In this document: positions 31,275 through 40,584 of the stretch, in pieces
How positions within the stretch are numbered: the stretch's first letter is position 1
How the letters are laid out: every line of letters begins with the position of its first letter
Virus record (IMG/VR): IMGVR_UViG_3300042542_003555
Coordinates: 96,984-160,983 of that record
Length of the DNA stretch: 64,000 nucleotides
Direction: 5' to 3' (one strand)
DNA from: a virus
Notes under the pieces: generated by a model
Told to the model about the DNA's origin: nothing
What the model saw: only the letters and a program-made list of their open reading frames with translations
Database searches by the model: none
Translations under genes and position numbers: made by a program

Positions 31275-31657
31275 ATCTGCCTTAGTAAAGCTTCTATCTT
31301 TAAATCTACTGATATGTTAGAGGTTGCAATGTCTTTTCCTCTAATGCCTTTCACCATTAACGGTAGCAGATTGAGATACATCAAGAAAGTTTTTAGGATG
31401 TCATAATCTTTTTCATCAATGCGATAAAACAATATTCTTGTTGTAGCTTCTGCGCCAAATACGTTATATAACAATACCAAATGATTCAGTATCAGTCTTT
31501 CTTTTAATTCTTTTGTTGTTTTATATCTGCGAAAGAGTCTTTTAAGATACTTTGTTCTTTTTAAGTCTCCTTCAAATTCAGACATAATACAGTTAGGTGA
31601 TTCATATGCCTTTACTGCATACATCATGAAATTTTCTTCATTCAAATCATCAAACAT
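31271..31657 (-). CDS. Conserved T4-like phage protein
   Basis: 128 residues beginning MFDDLNEENFMMYAVKAYES; all helical. LILNHLVLLYNVFGAEATTR is the clearest conserved part; I recognise it from T4-like cyanophages, where it lies with structural genes. Function unknown. ATGA overlap with 30264. Confidence 0.78.
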   Translation of the reverse strand: MFDDLNEENFMMYAVKAYESPNCIMSEFEGDLKRTKYLKRLFRRYKTTKELKERLILNHLVLLYNVFGAEATTRILFYRIDEKDYDILKTFLMYLNLLPLMVKGIRGKDIATSNISVDLKIEALLRQI

Positions 31658-31665
31658 GCGTTAAA

Positions 31666-31689
31666 GTGGGGAAGATTTCTCCTCCCCAC
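31666..31689 (-). terminator. Hairpin after the surface-protein gene
   Basis: Stem GTGGGGA/TCCCCAC (31666-31672 with 31683-31689) just after the stop at 31700 and before the next ATG, with only a short U run (CTTTAA). It may be a partial terminator or a processing/stability hairpin. Confidence 0.45.
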
Positions 31690-31699
31690 ACTTTCAAGA

Positions 31700-32377
31700 T
31701 TAAGTTACGGTAATTACGCCGTTTGAAGATGTTGCAGATACTCCTTGATCTGCTGCTGTAACAGTAACACGGAATCTGTGGGTGTTTACTGTTGTATCTG
31801 CTGGCTTGACAAGTAGTGTTGCTGAGGTTCCACCGGTGTAGTTTGTATTCGCTGGTGTTCCATTTACAACGTTCGTCCATCCTAGCGAACCAGCTGCATT
31901 GTTGACTTGCCACTGATATGTTAGAGCGGCAGCGGTGTTTCCAGTCAGTGTTGGTGTTACAACAAATGTTGCTGAGTTAGCATATAGCGTGTTGGCAACA
32001 ACAGAAGCGGCTGAGGTTACTGCTAAAGAAATTGCTACGTTCGGGAATAGTTGTGCATCACCATCTTTAATGACGGTACTTAGTGCAACAAGAGTTTCGT
32101 ATTGAACACGATTTGCTCTTCCACCTGAACCTTGAGTTTTGAGTACCCAACCAGTATGTGCTCCCTTATTATTGAGAACAGTAACTTCTTGAGAGTCTAG
32201 TCCGAATAGACCAATCGTTTCGGCGGCAGTGTATACGTTGGCTGTAGTATTTGCATATAGTAATGCTACGTTGGCCGCTGTAGGTGCTGCTCTATTTGGA
32301 TTTGCAGGTGCAATTGCTGAGTTTACCGCCCAGTAAGGTGCGTTTGCTGAGTTGTCGTTATTACCCCATGAGGACAT
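31700..32377 (-). CDS. Virion protein with C-terminal Ig-like domain
   Basis: 225 residues. The N-terminal domain MSSWGNNDNSANAPYWAVNS...ANVALLYANTTAN and GAHTGWVL is a known phage structural domain. From about 115 an Ig-like fold follows (TYQWQVNNAAG, SATLLVKPADT), rich in Thr, Ala and Val. Such domains decorate capsids and bind surface glycans. AAGGAG and a late-type promoter (32409-32416) precede the ATG. It is likely among the most abundant virion proteins. Confidence 0.85.
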   Translation of the reverse strand: MSSWGNNDNSANAPYWAVNSAIAPANPNRAAPTAANVALLYANTTANVYTAAETIGLFGLDSQEVTVLNNKGAHTGWVLKTQGSGGRANRVQYETLVALSTVIKDGDAQLFPNVAISLAVTSAASVVANTLYANSATFVVTPTLTGNTAAALTYQWQVNNAAGSLGWTNVVNGTPANTNYTGGTSATLLVKPADTTVNTHRFRVTVTAADQGVSATSSNGVITVT

Positions 32378-32408
32378 GTTTTTCTCCTTAAATATCCTGT
32401 TTGTTGAT

Positions 32409-32416
32409 TATTTATT
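32409..32416 (-). promoter_or_regulatory. T4-like late promoter
   Basis: AATAAATA on the minus strand, one base off TATAAATA, 32 bases before the ATG of the virion surface protein. Confidence 0.55.
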
Positions 32417-33653
32417 TGTTTGTATTGTTGTCATCAGCATCTTGTGCATCTTTATTTGAACGCACTTTCATTCTAGGATCCAACTCAACAATATCTCTTT
32501 TTTGTTTTGTTAAAGTTGTTCCACCAGATAATACTGCGGCAGCATCAGACTCTTTTTTAACTTTGCTTGCTTTATCATCAGACTTGGAAAATTTAGGCTG
32601 TTTGCCATATGATGATGTACTTTTATCATCTTTTTCCCAATCATAGGTATCTTCTTTCATGCCTTTTTTCTTATATAACGCCTTGATGATTCTGGCAGAC
32701 CGAGATAGTTCTTTTTTACGTTCGGATACTCTAGTTAATGTTCCTTTTGGGTCATCATATAATACAGATTCTACTTTATACTTCTTCTTAATTTCAGACT
32801 GCTTTGATAATCTTTCTTTGTCATCTTCAATATCATATGACTTACCTAATTCCTTGTAATAGTCTGAGTGTGGCAAACCACTTTTCTTTCGGAGTTCTTG
32901 GTGTTTAGCATGAAGTGTGTTCCGAACACTTCCTTCTTCCAGTTCGACTTCCTCATTCATACCATCTTCGTTCTTGCTGGACATATAATGTCCAACAGTA
33001 TCCATATAGTCTGCGGCTAGAGTTATTTTCGATTGAACCCAAGCAGGAATTTGCATCTTAGGATCTTTTACAGCAACTCTTAGTTTTGCAATTGCATCAT
33101 CTAGAATATCAAGTTGATTTAGAACCATGCTACCTTCATCGTCAAGCTGTTTGCCCATAGCGATTGCAACATGATCTTCATTTTGTGCTTCTTTATTATG
33201 ACTTCCTGGACCACGTGGAGTTTTTATTTCCATTGATCTGGTATGTAATTTCTTTTTCAATGCATGTTGATGCTGATGGGTAGGAGTCATTTGTTCTTCG
33301 ACTTCTTCACGCTGAGTAGCGGCCCATTGCTTAAATTGATTAGATTTAGCATGAGCTATTTTGGAGTCTGTGCTAACCTGTACTGGATTAATTCCTCTAG
33401 AGAGAAGATATCTATGAAGTTGATTATTTGCTTCATCCAAATCTACTTCTTCTCTTTGAGTTGTAACCCACTGTTTAAATTGATTAGATTTAGAGTGGGC
33501 TATCTTTGTATCTTTTGATAAAGTTTCAGGATTAAGTCCTCTAGACAAAAGATATTTGTCAAGTAAGCCACTTTCAGTTATGTTTGCTTTGGTAGACCAT
33601 GGATCCCATGGATTCTTACCAAATGATTCTTTGAAGGTCTTCTTATTCTTCAT
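32412..33653 (-). CDS. Repeat-containing virion-internal-type protein
   Basis: 413 residues, very charged. Near the start two copies of a 41-residue repeat occur: YLLSRGLNPETLSKDTKIAH... and YLLSRGINPVQVSTDSKIAH..., each ending QFKQW(V/A)(T/A)TQREEV. The copies are separated by DLDEANNQLHR. L-x-E motifs fit the T4 prohead protease cut rule (I/L-x-E). A head-internal, processed protein is inferred. The 5' neighbour is 33643-35388, overlapping by 11 bases. Confidence 0.7.
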   Translation of the reverse strand: MKNKKTFKESFGKNPWDPWSTKANITESGLLDKYLLSRGLNPETLSKDTKIAHSKSNQFKQWVTTQREEVDLDEANNQLHRYLLSRGINPVQVSTDSKIAHAKSNQFKQWAATQREEVEEQMTPTHQHQHALKKKLHTRSMEIKTPRGPGSHNKEAQNEDHVAIAMGKQLDDEGSMVLNQLDILDDAIAKLRVAVKDPKMQIPAWVQSKITLAADYMDTVGHYMSSKNEDGMNEEVELEEGSVRNTLHAKHQELRKKSGLPHSDYYKELGKSYDIEDDKERLSKQSEIKKKYKVESVLYDDPKGTLTRVSERKKELSRSARIIKALYKKKGMKEDTYDWEKDDKSTSSYGKQPKFSKSDDKASKVKKESDAAAVLSGGTTLTKQKRDIVELDPRMKVRSNKDAQDADDNNTNK

Positions 33654-35388
33654 CTTTTTTCTCTGAAGTCATACCAGCTTTACCAATCATTTCTTTTTTC
33701 ATAGCCATAAATGACTTTAATTTTTTTGGTTTATTCATATGGCTGGTTTCATCAAGTTCAACATCTTCATTGGTTTTCATCTTTTTCATTCTATCAACTG
33801 CTTTATGGACACCTTTGTCTCTGGTACCAGGAGTCAACAGAGCAACACCTCTATTGCCGCCTTTTCCTGGAAGATTTTCTTTTTTAGCTTTATCTACATA
33901 GCTACGCAAAGTACCATGGCTCAGTTCATCGATCTGTTCAACTTCTTCTTTTGTATGGCGTGTTTTAATTTTCTCGATTGCACGGTTTATTCCCTGAACT
34001 CTTTTTTCTTCTTTGTTTCTATCTCCACCAATTAGTGCCTTGTTTGCCTTTGTGGAATATCTTAACATGGTTGAAGTTTTAAGTTCATCAATTTGTTCAA
34101 TTTCTTCATTTGTTTTTTTAGCAATTTTAGATACGGCTTTTGCCATATTTTCATTACCTTTATTATTTTTTGAACGTGGAGAAACCATAGAACCACGCTT
34201 TTGCAAATAAGATGATAATGTGTCTTTTGACAACTCATCAAGTTGTTCTTCTTCTTTTAAAGCATCTTTCTTAACCATCTTCTTCACCAATGCTCTATCT
34301 TCCTTTTCGTCCTCATGTCCTTCATCTTCTTTTTCATCTTCTTTTTCTTCGCTCATAGGACCTGCTTTGAACTTTACTTTAGTGCTTCTGCTATCTGAGC
34401 CAGGACCAACATCATCTTTTTGTTTTGTTGGTTTGTTTGCACCAGAGATAGCATCTTTTGTTCTTACATCTGGATCAATTTCTTCTTCAACTTCATCATA
34501 TGCTTCTTCTTTCATGCCATGTTTAATTTTGGCATTCATACGAGCAGCAGCACGTTGAGCCCTACCCAACATAACATTGGCACGGCTTTGACGCATTGCT
34601 GCCGCCACCGCACCTACAACTTTATCTTTTTCATCTTTAGACTGAGTTTTTGCTTCATCAAGTTCAACTTCATCATATGCTTCTTCCTTCATGGCTTGTT
34701 TTGTAGCAGTAGCGTACATTACATCTTTCCAACGTGACCCATAACGCTTTTTAAGACCCGCTGTGTCTTTCTTCATTGACATAACGATATCTTCTTTCTT
34801 TTTCTTTTGAGTATCACTCATTTCTTTTTCATCAATAGGAAGTGCAGACTTTTTACCATACATTGATTCAATTAGTTGTTCAGCAAAAGACAATCCTTCT
34901 GTCATTTTCTTTTTCTTTGAGCGCAGAAGTTTAAAATCATGCGAATCAATTTTACCATTTTTATTAGCATCAATCTTGTGCTGATTGCCTTTTAGTTCTT
35001 CCTTGTGCATATCCTTTTCATGCTTACCAACTTCTTTTTTAGCAATCTCTTTTGCCTTTGGTTCATCTACACAATCATCAGCTTCTTTGTATAGTTTAGT
35101 GTTCGTAAATCTATCTTTACGAGCACCATACTTCTCTCTTTTCTTTGGTTCTTTTTTTGTGTCATCATCATCATCTTTCTCTGGCTCATCAGCTTGACGA
35201 CCACCACCATAACGTGTTCCCAATTTGATTCCCGCACCACCACTAGGCTTAGGCGCACTAGCTCTCTTTTGAGCATCAGCTACAGTAGGAAATGCTTCAT
35301 TAAGTTGTTCAGGCTCTTTAGATTCTGTAGCAAGAACTTTATTAACTGCGTCAATTAATGATTGGGACACTCTATCTTTGGCAAACAT
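33643..35388 (-). CDS. Large Lys/Glu-rich protein with DEL repeats
   Basis: 581 residues. A repeated unit (E-E-x-(E/I)-Q-(I/L)-D-E-L-S-x-x-T-L-x-S-Y) appears as LDELSKDTLSSYLQKRG, IDELKTSTMLRYSTKA and IDELSHGTLRSYVDKA, with LDEAKTQSK and LDETSHMNK as part copies. Each holds an (I/L)-D-E cut site for a T4-type prohead protease. An EF-hand-like DANKNGKIDSHDFKLL (about 146-161) is also seen and could bind calcium. Probably packaged in the head and cleaved; inference only. Confidence 0.7.
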   Translation of the reverse strand: MFAKDRVSQSLIDAVNKVLATESKEPEQLNEAFPTVADAQKRASAPKPSGGAGIKLGTRYGGGRQADEPEKDDDDDTKKEPKKREKYGARKDRFTNTKLYKEADDCVDEPKAKEIAKKEVGKHEKDMHKEELKGNQHKIDANKNGKIDSHDFKLLRSKKKKMTEGLSFAEQLIESMYGKKSALPIDEKEMSDTQKKKKEDIVMSMKKDTAGLKKRYGSRWKDVMYATATKQAMKEEAYDEVELDEAKTQSKDEKDKVVGAVAAAMRQSRANVMLGRAQRAAARMNAKIKHGMKEEAYDEVEEEIDPDVRTKDAISGANKPTKQKDDVGPGSDSRSTKVKFKAGPMSEEKEDEKEDEGHEDEKEDRALVKKMVKKDALKEEEQLDELSKDTLSSYLQKRGSMVSPRSKNNKGNENMAKAVSKIAKKTNEEIEQIDELKTSTMLRYSTKANKALIGGDRNKEEKRVQGINRAIEKIKTRHTKEEVEQIDELSHGTLRSYVDKAKKENLPGKGGNRGVALLTPGTRDKGVHKAVDRMKKMKTNEDVELDETSHMNKPKKLKSFMAMKKEMIGKAGMTSEKKDEE

Positions 35389-35389
35389 G

Positions 35390-37285
35390 TTATTTCTCCT
35401 GTTTTTGTTTCTTATTCTTTTTAATTAACAATCCTACTGTTTTATCTTGATCTTTGTAAGTTTGCATGGGTTCTTTATTTGTGGCGCCACCTAAAACACC
35501 ACCAACACCCATATCTACAGCACCAGGATCGTCTATTGCTTCTTCTATCTTTTGATTTCTAAATCGATTGAAACTTATGCGAAGTCCTGCTGCGGTACCT
35601 TCCTTTATATATTTATGCTTAGAAAGTTCTGTATCTTCACGATAAGTTACATCACCAAGACCCGACATAGGATAAACTGTTCCTTGTTGTCTTGTATCAT
35701 ACTCTGGTCCTATTCCCGCTACATTTCTCAGACGTTGATTCTGTGTTGGTGAATCAACTAATCCTTTTTTCTTTAGTTTTTCTTTGTCTTTGCTGAAGTT
35801 GCTTTCTTTGGGCGGCGGGTTGACTTTGAGGGTGGGTTCTCCTTCAACGTAGGTTCTGAAGATGTAACTGGAGTTGCTGGCAACGTCTCCGTCTCGGACA
35901 TCATCGATTCTTCCTGCTTTTCTGGCAATTTGGATGGCTGGGGCGTTGTTGTCGGCAAGGACTCTTCCAGTTTTGGTTCTGCTTTTGTTTGTAGTTGCTG
36001 TAGTAGGGACGGTTCTTGAACTTGCGGCTTGAATAGATTTAGAATCCATTTTAACATTTTCTTGCTCCTTGAATAGTAATGAAACTTTTTCGTTAATGTT
36101 TAGTTTCTTGTTTCTCATCAACCAATCAATTGATGCTTCATTTAGTGTATTTCTATCTAAAAAATCATTCACATGATCATAAACATCACTTATTGATTCT
36201 TCAACTATTTCTAAGTTATCGTTATTCTCAAACAGATTAAAGTCATCAAACATTTCGTGAAACTTTACTTTATTAACTTGTGCTTTGTTCCATTTCTCTT
36301 GACGAACGGATTCGGATATCATTCTTTTTAATCCGAGGTTGCGTTGACGGCTAACTTCATTTAGAGTGTCAACATATATCATCATGGTAGAATACCCAAG
36401 TTCCTCTAATTCTTCTCTGATGGTGCAAACAATATCAATATTATCTGCTGATCCGTTGATGACCAGCGGACTACGATGACGAATAGCTTCTCTACGAAAA
36501 TCTTTGCTACTTTCAGACAGTCTCTTTTTATCCATCAGATAATCAAATGCCTGAACTGTGCTTAGTTCAACGGCTCTTTGTTCTGCAATACCTTCACGGA
36601 TGATAATGTCTTTACCTGACCCTGGTCCACCAGTAATAAAGATTGCTTTGAACATACCACGATTCACATCTTCATGTAAACCCATTCCTTTACGAACATC
36701 ATTGAATAGTTCTTTAGCATGTTTATCATTTTGTTGCATGTGTGAAGAAAGATTACTCTTGAATGATTTGTAATCATTGTTCTGTGCATGATTACGCATA
36801 TCAGTTCCAGAAACGCCTTTCGTTCTTTCACCAGATGACGATACAGTTATCTTTTTGAAGTTATATGAACCGTGTTTAAATGGACGACCTGCATCATCAT
36901 GCGTTCTACCGTTATAATGATTGAGCAATCTTCTATATTCATCTACTCTATCTGCACCAGCAATAACATGAAGATGCGTATATCCAGCTGCATGAGCATC
37001 AGATGCATGATGCATAATAGTAGGTTTTTCTTTACTTGATGTTATAATATTTGTACCAGGAAACGCTCTTTTTAAATGCTTTAATTTAGTGTCTGGTGAT
37101 AAAGGATTCTTTTTGGCATCTTGTGAATGAGATGCAATGACCAAATGATCCGAATTCTCTTTCTCTGCTGTTTTCTTTAGACCTTCAACATTTTCCTCAT
37201 GGCCTTTTGTTGGAGGATTCATACGACCAAACAACATCGTAAGTTTTTTTTGTTGTTCTTCTACTAGTTGTGAGAATCTTTTCAT
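35390..37285 (-). CDS. Nucleotidyltransferase-kinase fusion
   Basis: 631 residues. Domain 1 (about 15-200): GRMNPPTKGHEENV is the HxGH signature of NadM-type nucleotidyltransferases, and VSGTDMRNH the closing motif. Domain 2 (about 210-380): ITGGPGSGKDIIIREGI is a P-loop of the zeta-toxin/kinase type. The remainder is low-complexity, with VEGEPTLKVNPPPKESNF-type segments. The fusion occurs among structural-gene neighbours in T4-like aquatic phages. NMN adenylation or another nucleotidyl transfer is the best-founded activity; the kinase substrate is unknown. It starts in the stop of the ligase-like gene. Confidence 0.78.
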   Translation of the reverse strand: MKRFSQLVEEQQKKLTMLFGRMNPPTKGHEENVEGLKKTAEKENSDHLVIASHSQDAKKNPLSPDTKLKHLKRAFPGTNIITSSKEKPTIMHHASDAHAAGYTHLHVIAGADRVDEYRRLLNHYNGRTHDDAGRPFKHGSYNFKKITVSSSGERTKGVSGTDMRNHAQNNDYKSFKSNLSSHMQQNDKHAKELFNDVRKGMGLHEDVNRGMFKAIFITGGPGSGKDIIIREGIAEQRAVELSTVQAFDYLMDKKRLSESSKDFRREAIRHRSPLVINGSADNIDIVCTIREELEELGYSTMMIYVDTLNEVSRQRNLGLKRMISESVRQEKWNKAQVNKVKFHEMFDDFNLFENNDNLEIVEESISDVYDHVNDFLDRNTLNEASIDWLMRNKKLNINEKVSLLFKEQENVKMDSKSIQAASSRTVPTTATTNKSRTKTGRVLADNNAPAIQIARKAGRIDDVRDGDVASNSSYIFRTYVEGEPTLKVNPPPKESNFSKDKEKLKKKGLVDSPTQNQRLRNVAGIGPEYDTRQQGTVYPMSGLGDVTYREDTELSKHKYIKEGTAAGLRISFNRFRNQKIEEAIDDPGAVDMGVGGVLGGATNKEPMQTYKDQDKTVGLLIKKNKKQKQEK

Positions 37286-38457
37286 TTTGCTCTTGCTAGA
37301 CGATTCAATCTATTGAATTCGTTCCTGTCGTTTAGTTTAGAAACTGTACCTTCGTGATTTACGACGAAGCCTTCTGGTTTTACTGACTGTCCTTTGATTT
37401 CATGCTCTAATCCGCCGGTGTGTTGTGCCAAAGTACGAACTAAAACATTTTTTGCATTTTGTAAATGATGATGTACGTCAAAGACGTTTTCAAGATTTTG
37501 TTTGTGAACATTTGTGTGTTGTATTAGACTTGCTAGTTGATCTTGATATTTTTTCTTGCCAGCATCAGTCTTTTTCTTGTCTATTTCTTTAGTTAGTTTA
37601 TTTTCTATATGTTTTTGTAGACCTTTAACTGACGGTTTTTCTTGTGTGTCAACTGTTGAATTTATATATGTTTTCATATGCTCTCTAACAGGATCAATAG
37701 AGAGGTACATATGAGGATTTTTGTCGTGAATTCTTTGTGCTGCGGCTACATGCTTTGCGTACTCTGTATGTGCAGATTTGGGCATTACAACTTTTGAAGT
37801 ATCATGACCTGGAAGTCTATGATAAACGTCAGGATGTTCAGCAAAATTTGATAGATCGGGACTGTAGTTTGCAGTCATTGCTTTTGCTGTGGGTCCTACA
37901 TACTCTGTATGATTGTATATACCAAACTTTGCTTTGGCTATTTTTTTACCATCTTCGGAATTTTTATTTGCAGAGTATTTGATAACGTTTGGTGTGAAGG
38001 TATACTTGTCACCTTCTTTTTTCTTATCTTTATCTGAGAATAAAACATCACCTTGATAGACACCTTGTTTTGGTGTTATCTTCGGTAAATGCTGCAATGC
38101 AGACTTGAGTTTTTCAACTAAACCAGGTGCGTGACCATGATTCTGTTGAATGTCTTTTTCTGTATAATTAATCTTTGGGTTTTTGTTAAATGCAGACTTA
38201 GAAGCAACGAAGAACTTGCCAGTTTCTGGATGATGACCATAAACAATAGATGGAGAACCATCATGTTTCATGGTAAGTGTCGAATCGTGTGATCCAGCAA
38301 TAATATGATTATGTGCCTGATCTAAAGCACCAATTGCGTGTTCAAAACCTTTGGCTCCATCATTGATAGGATGGTCCTCTAGATGCTCAATGTGCTTGAG
38401 TTTTTCGCCTTCCGGTTCTGTAGTTTCTTCTTTTAGAAAAGTCTTGAATTTTTGCAT
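37282..38457 (-). CDS. Ligase-like nucleotidyltransferase (DUF6267 type?)
   Basis: 391 residues from the ATG at 38457 (GAGGAATCA before it; the frame extends to a TTG at 38475). A sequence TMKHDGSPSIVYG (Lys near 64) fits motif I (KxDG) of covalent nucleotidyltransferases; GVYQGDVLF near 135 resembles motif III and KPEGFVV near 360 motif IV, with VSKL as a possible motif V. Together this suggests an RNA/DNA-ligase fold. The family name DUF6267 is from memory. Coupled by ATGA to the nucleotidyltransferase-kinase gene and preceded by a perfect late promoter. Confidence 0.68.
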   Translation of the reverse strand: MQKFKTFLKEETTEPEGEKLKHIEHLEDHPINDGAKGFEHAIGALDQAHNHIIAGSHDSTLTMKHDGSPSIVYGHHPETGKFFVASKSAFNKNPKINYTEKDIQQNHGHAPGLVEKLKSALQHLPKITPKQGVYQGDVLFSDKDKKKEGDKYTFTPNVIKYSANKNSEDGKKIAKAKFGIYNHTEYVGPTAKAMTANYSPDLSNFAEHPDVYHRLPGHDTSKVVMPKSAHTEYAKHVAAAQRIHDKNPHMYLSIDPVREHMKTYINSTVDTQEKPSVKGLQKHIENKLTKEIDKKKTDAGKKKYQDQLASLIQHTNVHKQNLENVFDVHHHLQNAKNVLVRTLAQHTGGLEHEIKGQSVKPEGFVVNHEGTVSKLNDRNEFNRLNRLARAK

Positions 38458-38497
38458 TGATTCCTCAAATGGCAATACCCTGTGATTACCTATTGAG

Positions 38498-38505
38498 TAT
38501 TTATA
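38498..38505 (-). promoter_or_regulatory. T4-like late promoter
   Basis: A perfect TATAAATA on the minus strand, 41 bases before the ATG of the ligase-like gene. Confidence 0.78.
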
Positions 38506-39310
38506 CGATTAATTTGTCTATTATTTCGCCCATGTTATAATTGGGAGTATAACCCAACTGCGTGATTTTAGTGATATCCAATACCATGTCCTTTGTCTGA
38601 ACAATCTTATGAAACTCGGCAGTTTCAACATTTTCTATCTTGGATTTTGAGTTTAATTTAGTTGCAGCATATTTTACTGCCTCTACTAACGGAACGGCGA
38701 GACCATTTCCTATGTTGTAGATTTCATTGATATTTCCTTTTGAGATAACCAGATTGATTGCATGAACTACATCATCAACATAAATGTAATCACGGAAAGC
38801 CATACCACCGTCATACAGAGATATTGTATTTCCAGCTTTCAGTTCCCCAATCATATATTGTAATGCATTCTTCTTTTTAGATACTTTTTTGTCAGATTCT
38901 CCCAAAACATTTGCCAAACGAAGAATTCGATATTTTATACCAAAGGTTTCACAATATGAAATGAGAAGTTGCTCGGCAGTCCGTTTGGTTATGCTATAGA
39001 AGCCTTTTGGATTGCAATGTGCTGTTTCTTTGGCTGGCAATTCAACATCACCATATACAAACCAAGAACTCACAAAGTTAAATGTAACATCTCTGCGCTT
39101 GCAAGATTCCAAAGTTTTTATCAGAGTGGTTAGATTTGTCTCTATGTCGATATATGGGTTTTCCCAGACATTGTAATTATCTACGGTAGAAATAAAATAA
39201 AGAACTTCATTTGATTTTACTTCGTAGTCATTTCTATCATTTATTATAACATTTGGAGTTAGTTCAGCATATCTGCTTCCCACGAATCCTGCGCCAAGTA
39301 CATTTACCAT
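38501..39310 (-). CDS. SDR nucleotide-sugar epimerase/reductase
   Basis: 269 residues. NAD-binding VLGAGFVGSRYAE, catalytic YSITKRTAE (Tyr-x-x-x-Lys) and AFRDYIYVDDVV, the extended SDR type of GalE, RfbJ and RfbE. Next to the RfbH-like dehydrase, it may act as the final reductase or epimerase of a 3,6-dideoxyhexose. Substrate inferred from context only. Confidence 0.78.
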   Translation of the reverse strand: MVNVLGAGFVGSRYAELTPNVIINDRNDYEVKSNEVLYFISTVDNYNVWENPYIDIETNLTTLIKTLESCKRRDVTFNFVSSWFVYGDVELPAKETAHCNPKGFYSITKRTAEQLLISYCETFGIKYRILRLANVLGESDKKVSKKKNALQYMIGELKAGNTISLYDGGMAFRDYIYVDDVVHAINLVISKGNINEIYNIGNGLAVPLVEAVKYAATKLNSKSKIENVETAEFHKIVQTKDMVLDITKITQLGYTPNYNMGEIIDKLIV

Positions 39311-40584
39311 TTTTTACATACTCCTTCAATGTAATTTAAAACTTTTTCGTTATACAGTGGAGAACATCCAATAAAGAACACATTACTCAAAGCTAGGTTT
39401 GAGTTTGGGTATTGCTTGTAGTCATCTAGATGTTTGTACCCTGGATGTAAAAGAATATTACCACTGAAGTAATTTCTAGTTTGAACTTTATTAGACTCAA
39501 AGTGAGACACTAGCAACTCTTTCATATCTTGTGATTCACAGTAGATGGGAACGCCAAACCAAGAAGGATCTGAGTTTTCTGTAGCATTAATAACTCTTGC
39601 ACCAGGAATATTATCTTCAATATATTTTTGAATAGTTTCTTTATATTCTCTGCGTTTACTTTCAAGCATATCAAACTTTTTCAATTGTTCAAGACCAATA
39701 GCACCTTGAAGATCAAGAGGTTTTAGATTATATCCAATGTTTGTAAACAGATATTTGTGATCAATAATACCATCATAATTCTCAAGCCAATTGTCAAATC
39801 GTTTACCACAAGTTCCGCATTCTAGTAGATTGTTTGAGCCTACGCAATAACAATCTCTACCCCACCATGAAATGCTTCTTGCCTCTTTGATGAAATCTTC
39901 ACTGTTTGAACACACCATACCTCCTTCACCCGTACTAATATGGTGAGCAGGATAGAATGAGGTTGTCCACGTATCATAATAATCTGTAATTAATCTTCCG
40001 TTCCAGAGTGAACCTAGAGAATCGCAATTATCACCGAGCAAAGTTAACCCATATTTGTTGCATATGTCAACAATCACATCCATGTTTGGAGGATTACCCA
40101 AAACAGGAGATACAAAAATTGCTCTTGTCTTTGAATTGATTTTTTCTTCAATTTTACTAACATCAAAATTTAATGTTTCAAGTTCAATGTCAATGAAAAC
40201 TGGTTTCATTCCATTCTGAATGATAGGTGCGATAGTTGTTGGGAACCCGACAGGAGAAACAATAATCTCATCGCCGTCTTGCCACTTGTAATATTTTTTA
40301 GCAGCAGTCACCATCACAAGATTTGCTGAACTACCTGAGTTCACCATGTGAGAGTATTTGACGTTGAATCTTTTGCTAAAAGCATCTTGAAATTCAGATA
40401 CCTTTTCTCCAGAAACAATCCATGCACCATTTAGAAGTGCATCTATTGCAGCATGAATTTCATTATGATCCCAGAGTTGACCTGAGTATTGTACGAACTG
40501 ACCTTCTTGATAGTTGTCATAGTTTTTGACATACTTAGGAAGAATGCTCTTAGATAATGCTTCAATCATTTCATTTGTTGTCAT
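39304..40584 (-). CDS. RfbH-type 3-dehydrase (PLP, iron-sulfur)
   Basis: 426 residues from the ATG at 40584 (GGAGAAAACAA before it). It is a DegT-fold enzyme, but the usual PLP lysine is replaced by His in SFYPAHHISTGEGG, as in E1/RfbH. Cysteines in WGRDCYC and ECGTCGKRF give the 2Fe-2S site, and DHKYLFTNIGYNLKPLDLQG is the RfbH closing part. E1 dehydrates a CDP-4-keto-6-deoxyhexose at C3 with an electron donor reductase (RfbI/E3), not seen here. Step toward paratose, abequose or tyvelose-like sugars. Confidence 0.86.
   Translation of the reverse strand: MTTNEMIEALSKSILPKYVKNYDNYQEGQFVQYSGQLWDHNEIHAAIDALLNGAWIVSGEKVSEFQDAFSKRFNVKYSHMVNSGSSANLVMVTAAKKYYKWQDGDEIIVSPVGFPTTIAPIIQNGMKPVFIDIELETLNFDVSKIEEKINSKTRAIFVSPVLGNPPNMDVIVDICNKYGLTLLGDNCDSLGSLWNGRLITDYYDTWTTSFYPAHHISTGEGGMVCSNSEDFIKEARSISWWGRDCYCVGSNNLLECGTCGKRFDNWLENYDGIIDHKYLFTNIGYNLKPLDLQGAIGLEQLKKFDMLESKRREYKETIQKYIEDNIPGARVINATENSDPSWFGVPIYCESQDMKELLVSHFESNKVQTRNYFSGNILLHPGYKHLDDYKQYPNSNLALSNVFFIGCSPLYNEKVLNYIEGVCKKW

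Noticed and set aside
33264-33518. Plus-strand frames opposite the virion repeat proteins
   Set aside because: All are antisense to coding frames with clear composition and lack ribosome sites.
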